Shown: positions 55,638-59,336 of the stretch, one piece after another
Layout: every line of letters begins with the position of its first letter
Position numbering within the stretch: position 1 is the first letter of the stretch
Assembly (NCBI GenBank): GCA_964426915.1
Contig: CAYRTD010000006.1
Span: 1 to 59,336, forward strand
Source of the DNA: CAYRTD01 sp964426915
GTDB taxonomy: Bacteria > Bacteroidota > Bacteroidia > Bacteroidales > GCA-2748055
Length of the DNA: 59,336 bases
Reading direction: 5' to 3'
Program-made: the position numbers and the translations under genes
The notes under the pieces: generated by a model
Seen by the model: the letters and a program-made list of their open reading frames with translations, nothing else
What the model was told of the DNA's origin: nothing
The model's database searches: none

Positions 55638-56732
55638 ATGAGAAAAATAAGTGTATCAAAAATCAACTTTTTATTAATCCTGCTATTTGTAGCATTACCG
55701 GCTATTTCACAGGAAGATATCGTTATTTTCAAGGAAGATAAACCCGATATAAAATTGCTTTGGAGCCGGATGGCCGATTTTAGTCCCACTTTACGATCAG
55801 TGGAAGCTGCCGAGTTTTCACCCAACGGTAAATATGTAGCATCAGCGGCTAAATTTGGATCATATTTCATGCTTTGGCGGGTTGCCGATGGTTATTTGTA
55901 CTGGGAAAAGGTAATGGATGCAGAAGTGGAAGCTGTAACGTTTTCGCCTGATGGACAATATATTGCCACTGGTGATGAAGCAAATATGGTTACTATTTTT
56001 AACCTGAAAGGTGAGGTAGTTAAAGTGCTGCAGCACGATGCAGCCTTCGATGGCATTACCTGGCGGCCCGATGGCAAATATGTAGGTGGCGGATCAGAGA
56101 ATGGTAAAATAGTTTTATGGAATGCTGAAACCTGGGAGAAGGAGATTGTGTTGGATGCCGGAGGTACAGTTAACTCCCTGCAATTTACAAAGGACAGCAA
56201 AAAACTCATTGCAGCCGGAAACCGTCTTGACCCTGAAAAACCCGATGCACCACGCCATGGTTTTGTGAAATCATGGGATGCAGCAAATGATTGGGAGGTG
56301 ATTTTTAATATCAGAGCCCAGGATCGATCCACAAAAAGCGTTCGTTTTCATCCCGATGAAAAGTCTTTTGCCATTGCCGGTTTTGCTAATCAGGTGAAGG
56401 TTTACACTTATCCTGAACACAAGGAACTGGCAGTATTCAATTTTGAAAAGAAACTCGAAGCTGTGGAATATCATCCCGAAGGCAACTTTTTGTTTGCAGG
56501 CGGGCACGGAATGGAGATGGTGGTGTATAATACTAAAAACTATGAAGAAGTGATGAGGTTTCCTTGTCGCAGGGTGGAATACATCGATTTTTCCGACGAT
56601 GGCAGGCTGATGGTTACCGGTCACGAAGATAGCGGGCTGTTGTCGTTATACATGTTATGGTCCAAACTTACGGGCGAAGATCATTATGATATTTTGCAGC
56701 GGCAGATTCTTAATAATAAGGATTTGAAATAA
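55638..56732 (+). CDS. Exported WD40-repeat protein
   Basis: I start it at the ATG at 55638 (364 residues), which gives a signal peptide (INFLLILLFVALPAISQ). The upstream in-frame start at 55590 would overlap the previous gene and lacks a reason. The mature protein is a beta-propeller with blades VEAAEFSPNGKYVASAA, EAVTFSPDGQYIATGDE, GITWRPDGKYVGGGSENGKIVLWN and MVTGHEDSGLLSLYML. It is a paralogue of the protein at 51174 but lacks a lipobox Cys and so is probably soluble in the periplasm. Having two propellers flank the exported enzyme and phospholipase-like pair suggests they act with them as binding scaffolds. Confidence 0.85.
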   Translation: MRKISVSKINFLLILLFVALPAISQEDIVIFKEDKPDIKLLWSRMADFSPTLRSVEAAEFSPNGKYVASAAKFGSYFMLWRVADGYLYWEKVMDAEVEAVTFSPDGQYIATGDEANMVTIFNLKGEVVKVLQHDAAFDGITWRPDGKYVGGGSENGKIVLWNAETWEKEIVLDAGGTVNSLQFTKDSKKLIAAGNRLDPEKPDAPRHGFVKSWDAANDWEVIFNIRAQDRSTKSVRFHPDEKSFAIAGFANQVKVYTYPEHKELAVFNFEKKLEAVEYHPEGNFLFAGGHGMEMVVYNTKNYEEVMRFPCRRVEYIDFSDDGRLMVTGHEDSGLLSLYMLWSKLTGEDHYDILQRQILNNKDLK

Positions 56733-56772
56733 TATTTTTTTTGCTCTATATATTACCTAACTAGGGTTTACT

Positions 56773-58635
56773 ATGATAAAAAGTATTACTTCAGTTTTAT
56801 TGTTATCACTTTCTGCATTTTTTTTAGGTTGTATTCAGCAAGCTGAAAAGCAAATCCCTCAACCCAATATCCTTTGGATAGTCAGTGAAGATAACAGTCC
56901 GTTTATTGGTGCCTATGGCGATGAGTTTGCCACTACCCCGGTACTGGATTCGCTGGCAAAACAAAGCGTGTTATTTGAAAATGCCTTTGCAGCTGCACCG
57001 GTCTGTGCCCCGACACGCTCAACCTTAATCACGGGCATGTATGCCAATTCACTGGGTACACAACAAATGCGTAGCTGGTATCAGATTCCTGAGGAATTCC
57101 GGTTTTTTCCTGCTTATCTGCAGGAAGCCGGTTATTATTGTACCAATAACGCCAAAAAAGATTACAATACCATTGATCAGCCTGAAGCCTGGAATGAATC
57201 GAGCAATCAGGCAACCTACCGGAACAGGAAACCCGGTCAGCCCTTCTTTCATGTGCAGAATATTTTTGTGTCGCACGAGAGCAGCCTGCATGATTCCATT
57301 CCCTGGGAAGACCTGAGGCATGATCCGGAACAGGTACCCATTCCGCCTTATCACCCCAAGACGCCGGAAATGAAACACGACTGGGCGCAATACTACGATA
57401 AGATTGAGGATATGGACACCCAGGTGGGGCAGTTGCTGCAACAGCTTGAAGAAGACGGACTGAAAGATTCTACCATTGTGTTTTATTATAGCGATCATGG
57501 CGGTGTGCTGGGCCGTAGCAAGCGGTATATGTACGAATCCGGTCTGCGCGTACCTTTGATTGTTCACTTTCCTGAGATGTATAAAGATTTGTTGTCGGAA
57601 TCCATGAAAAATACGACCGACAGGCTGGTTTCCTTTGTTGATTTTCCTGCTACCGTATTAAGTCTGGCCGGTGTAGGGGTACCTGAACATTTTCAGGGTG
57701 TTCCTTTTTTTGGAGCACAGGAAGGACCCGAAAAAGAGTATGTCTATGGTTTCCGGGGCAGGATGGATGAGAAAATTGACATGTCGCGTTCAGTCAGGGA
57801 TAAACAATTCCGTTACATCCGCAATTACATGCCACATAAGGTATATGGGCAGTATCTGGAGTACCTCTGGCGTGCTCCATCCATGCGTTCATGGGAAAAA
57901 GCATATTACACCGGTGAGCTGAATGAAACCCAGGAAGCTTTCTTTAGAACGAAACCTGCCGAGGAACTGTACGATATCAAAGCAGATCCTTTTAATGTGA
58001 ATAACCTGGCCGGGAACCCGGAATATGAAGAGGTGATGAATGAGATGCGCAAACAAAACCAGGAATGGATTTATGAAATCAGGGATGCCGGATTTCTGCC
58101 TGAACCCATGATGGCCCGAATTGCTCAGGACACGCCTGTGTATAACTATATGCGCAGTGCAGCCGTGCCCTTTGAGAAACTGGTTGAAACAGCGGATATG
58201 GCTTCCGCACGTGACATTACCCTGCTTGATGATATTCTTGTAAGATTGAACGATGATTACCCTGCCATACGTTACTGGGCAGTTATCGGTTGTATTGTAT
58301 TAGAGGTAGATGACACGGAGGTGGTCAATAAGTTGCAAACCATGATGAGGGATGATTCTGAAATATCGGTGCGCATAGCGGCAGCAGAGGGCCTGTACCG
58401 GTTAGGGGAAAAAGAAGCCATCATTCAGACCCTCTCCAAAGCGTTGGACAGCGAGATAGAAATGACCAGGCTGTATGCACTGAATGTATTAGAAATGATG
58501 GGAGAGGAGGCTTTTGTTTTAAAAGACAAGATACAGGCACTTATTCAACGTGAACCAGATACAAAGGTTTACGACATCAGAGTGGCTGTGACATTGATGG
58601 ATTTTTTCAGGGATGAAGGACTTCATAATGAATAG
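56773..58635 (+). CDS. Sulfatase lipoprotein with HEAT-like C-terminus
   Basis: This 620-residue protein has a lipoprotein signal with LSAFFLGC (Cys20). The sulfatase domain begins NILWIVSEDNSP, where Asp40 is a metal ligand. The active-site CAPTR motif is in PVCAPTRSTLITG, and Cys78 would be matured to formylglycine by an anaerobic or FGE-type enzyme elsewhere in the genome. VFYYSDHGGVLGRSKRYMYESGLRVPLIVHF completes the site. This arrangement resembles the heparan/glucosamine N-sulfatase-like S1 families. After about residue 490, HEAT-like repeats (SVRIAAAEGLYRLGEKEA, MTRLYALNVLEMMGEEA) form a helical tail. It lies 40 bases after the second WD40 gene. The substrate is unknown. Confidence 0.9.
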   Translation: MIKSITSVLLLSLSAFFLGCIQQAEKQIPQPNILWIVSEDNSPFIGAYGDEFATTPVLDSLAKQSVLFENAFAAAPVCAPTRSTLITGMYANSLGTQQMRSWYQIPEEFRFFPAYLQEAGYYCTNNAKKDYNTIDQPEAWNESSNQATYRNRKPGQPFFHVQNIFVSHESSLHDSIPWEDLRHDPEQVPIPPYHPKTPEMKHDWAQYYDKIEDMDTQVGQLLQQLEEDGLKDSTIVFYYSDHGGVLGRSKRYMYESGLRVPLIVHFPEMYKDLLSESMKNTTDRLVSFVDFPATVLSLAGVGVPEHFQGVPFFGAQEGPEKEYVYGFRGRMDEKIDMSRSVRDKQFRYIRNYMPHKVYGQYLEYLWRAPSMRSWEKAYYTGELNETQEAFFRTKPAEELYDIKADPFNVNNLAGNPEYEEVMNEMRKQNQEWIYEIRDAGFLPEPMMARIAQDTPVYNYMRSAAVPFEKLVETADMASARDITLLDDILVRLNDDYPAIRYWAVIGCIVLEVDDTEVVNKLQTMMRDDSEISVRIAAAEGLYRLGEKEAIIQTLSKALDSEIEMTRLYALNVLEMMGEEAFVLKDKIQALIQREPDTKVYDIRVAVTLMDFFRDEGLHNE

Positions 58636-58693
58636 AAATAATATTCATTTTTAGGCATTCCTACAGACAATTAAAAATTATAAATACACTGCT

Positions 58694-59336
58694 ATGGAAA
58701 GAAGAACATTTATTGAAAAAGGATCGCTGGCAACTGCAGGTCTTTTGTCGTCTTCTTTTACTGCACCTCAGCTAATTAGGAGAAATAGAAAATCAGGAAA
58801 TCAGATGATTGGTATCCAGATTGGAGCAGTATCCTTTTATGACGAAGGTGTGAAAGCTGTGTTGAATAATGTACAAAACCTGGCCGGAGTGAATACCCTT
58901 TTCATTCCAGTGTATGCATATAATCGTGGACTTGCAGGTCGTCAAATCCCCGGAGAGACATTTCCTGATCACGGAGAGCAGGTGACCGATGAAAATTTTG
59001 TAGGTGGTTATTACGCCACCATGCATGATAAGTATTACAAAAATTCCATCTACAAGCCCGAACATGCCCGTGCCCCAGAATTGGGTGATTTTGATGTACT
59101 TGCCGAAGTAATTCCGGAAGCGCATAAACGAGGTATGAAGGTCATTGCTTTTTTCGCCGATAACTTTAGTAAAAAGCGACCTCATTCGGATAAGCTTTGT
59201 GAATATGATATTTATGGGAAAAATACAGGTCAGGTTAACCTTATAAATCCTTATTACCGGAACTTTGTAAAAGCAGTCACTGAAGACTGCATACGCTCGT
59301 ATCCTATTGATGGCTTGCTTTGGCGAACCGAACGTA
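58694..59336 (+). CDS. Tat-exported TIM-barrel-like glycosidase candidate (3' truncated by window edge)
   Basis: The first 214 residues are visible. The start ATG at 58694 gives a twin-arginine leader (ERRTFIEKGSLATAGLLSSS). The body resembles hypothetical glycoside-hydrolase-like barrels: IGIQIGAVSFYDEGVKAVL, LFIPVYAYNRG, EVIPEAHKRGMKVIAFFADN and INPYYRNFVKAVTED...YPIDGLLWRTER, where the last Arg and Glu may line the active site. The family label is tentative, since only part of the domain is present. It continues the plus-strand run 58 bases after the sulfatase. Confidence 0.68.
   Translation, partial: MERRTFIEKGSLATAGLLSSSFTAPQLIRRNRKSGNQMIGIQIGAVSFYDEGVKAVLNNVQNLAGVNTLFIPVYAYNRGLAGRQIPGETFPDHGEQVTDENFVGGYYATMHDKYYKNSIYKPEHARAPELGDFDVLAEVIPEAHKRGMKVIAFFADNFSKKRPHSDKLCEYDIYGKNTGQVNLINPYYRNFVKAVTEDCIRSYPIDGLLWRTER

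Noticed and set aside
58793..59185. Minus-strand open frame of 130 codons
   Set aside because: It is antisense to the Tat-exported barrel gene, which has a proper leader and barrel motifs.
1..59336. tRNA, rRNA or other stable RNA genes
   Set aside because: I saw no cloverleaf with TTCGA-type loop or rRNA-like sequence by reading. A covariance-model scan was not possible here.

Overview
The window looks like a contig from a member of the Bacteroidota, probably an anaerobe-to-facultative lineage near Marinilabiliales/Bacteroidales. The clues are type IX secretion (T9SS) C-terminal domains of both the CHU_C and the short 'type A' kind, a PorP/SprF protein, two large TonB-dependent receptors with carboxypeptidase-regulatory N-termini, a DUF7935 protein, TAnnTTTG-type promoter elements and AT-leaning composition (estimated by eye, not counted). 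A run of 100 N at 27240-27339 shows a scaffolded draft or metagenome assembly. The lineage placement is inference.

Positions 1-6034 are housekeeping: the end of an HU gene, trmH, a LytTR response regulator coupled to a class III aminotransferase, an exported unknown protein and htpG. Positions 6035-8215 are a non-coding island of nested palindromes and inverted repeats with one small orphan gene. Positions 8216-25008 are again core genes: a DUF7935 protein, an aspartate-type aminotransferase, mltG, a phosphohexomutase, murB, a glycosyltransferase, an exported thioredoxin-like protein, the minus-strand operon sucA-odhB-diaminopropionate ammonia-lyase, and the three-gene pntAA-pntAB-pntB transhydrogenase.

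Positions 25406-40463 form a surface-adhesin locus. A giant multidomain protein (about 3,890 residues once the assembly gap is corrected) carries Ig-like repeats, 18 tandem PPC-like repeats and two SprB-type repeats. It is followed by a small Ig-like protein with the same short C-terminal tail, a small CHU_C-tailed protein and a PorP/SprF partner. The giant protein has no recognisable T9SS sorting domain, so the following genes may supply its secretion or anchoring.

Positions 40653-46330 are minus-strand genes (DUF4168 protein, TonB receptor, pterin carbinolamine dehydratase, a transmembrane regulator) separated by a dispersed family of short elements with terminal inverted repeats. In three genes the stop codon lies inside the element end. 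Divergent from the regulator, 46602-59336 is a plus-strand nutrient-acquisition-like block: a TonB receptor, a T9SS-secreted beta-helix protein, a WD40 lipoprotein candidate, an exported enolase-superfamily enzyme, a pair of paralogues resembling zinc-dependent phospholipase C (one with degenerate metal-ligand positions), a second WD40 paralogue, a sulfatase and the start of a Tat-exported TIM-barrel-like protein. Its promoter region carries four TGTCA half-sites in exact 11-bp register, the geometry of tandem Pho boxes. This gives a testable phosphate-starvation hypothesis for the block.
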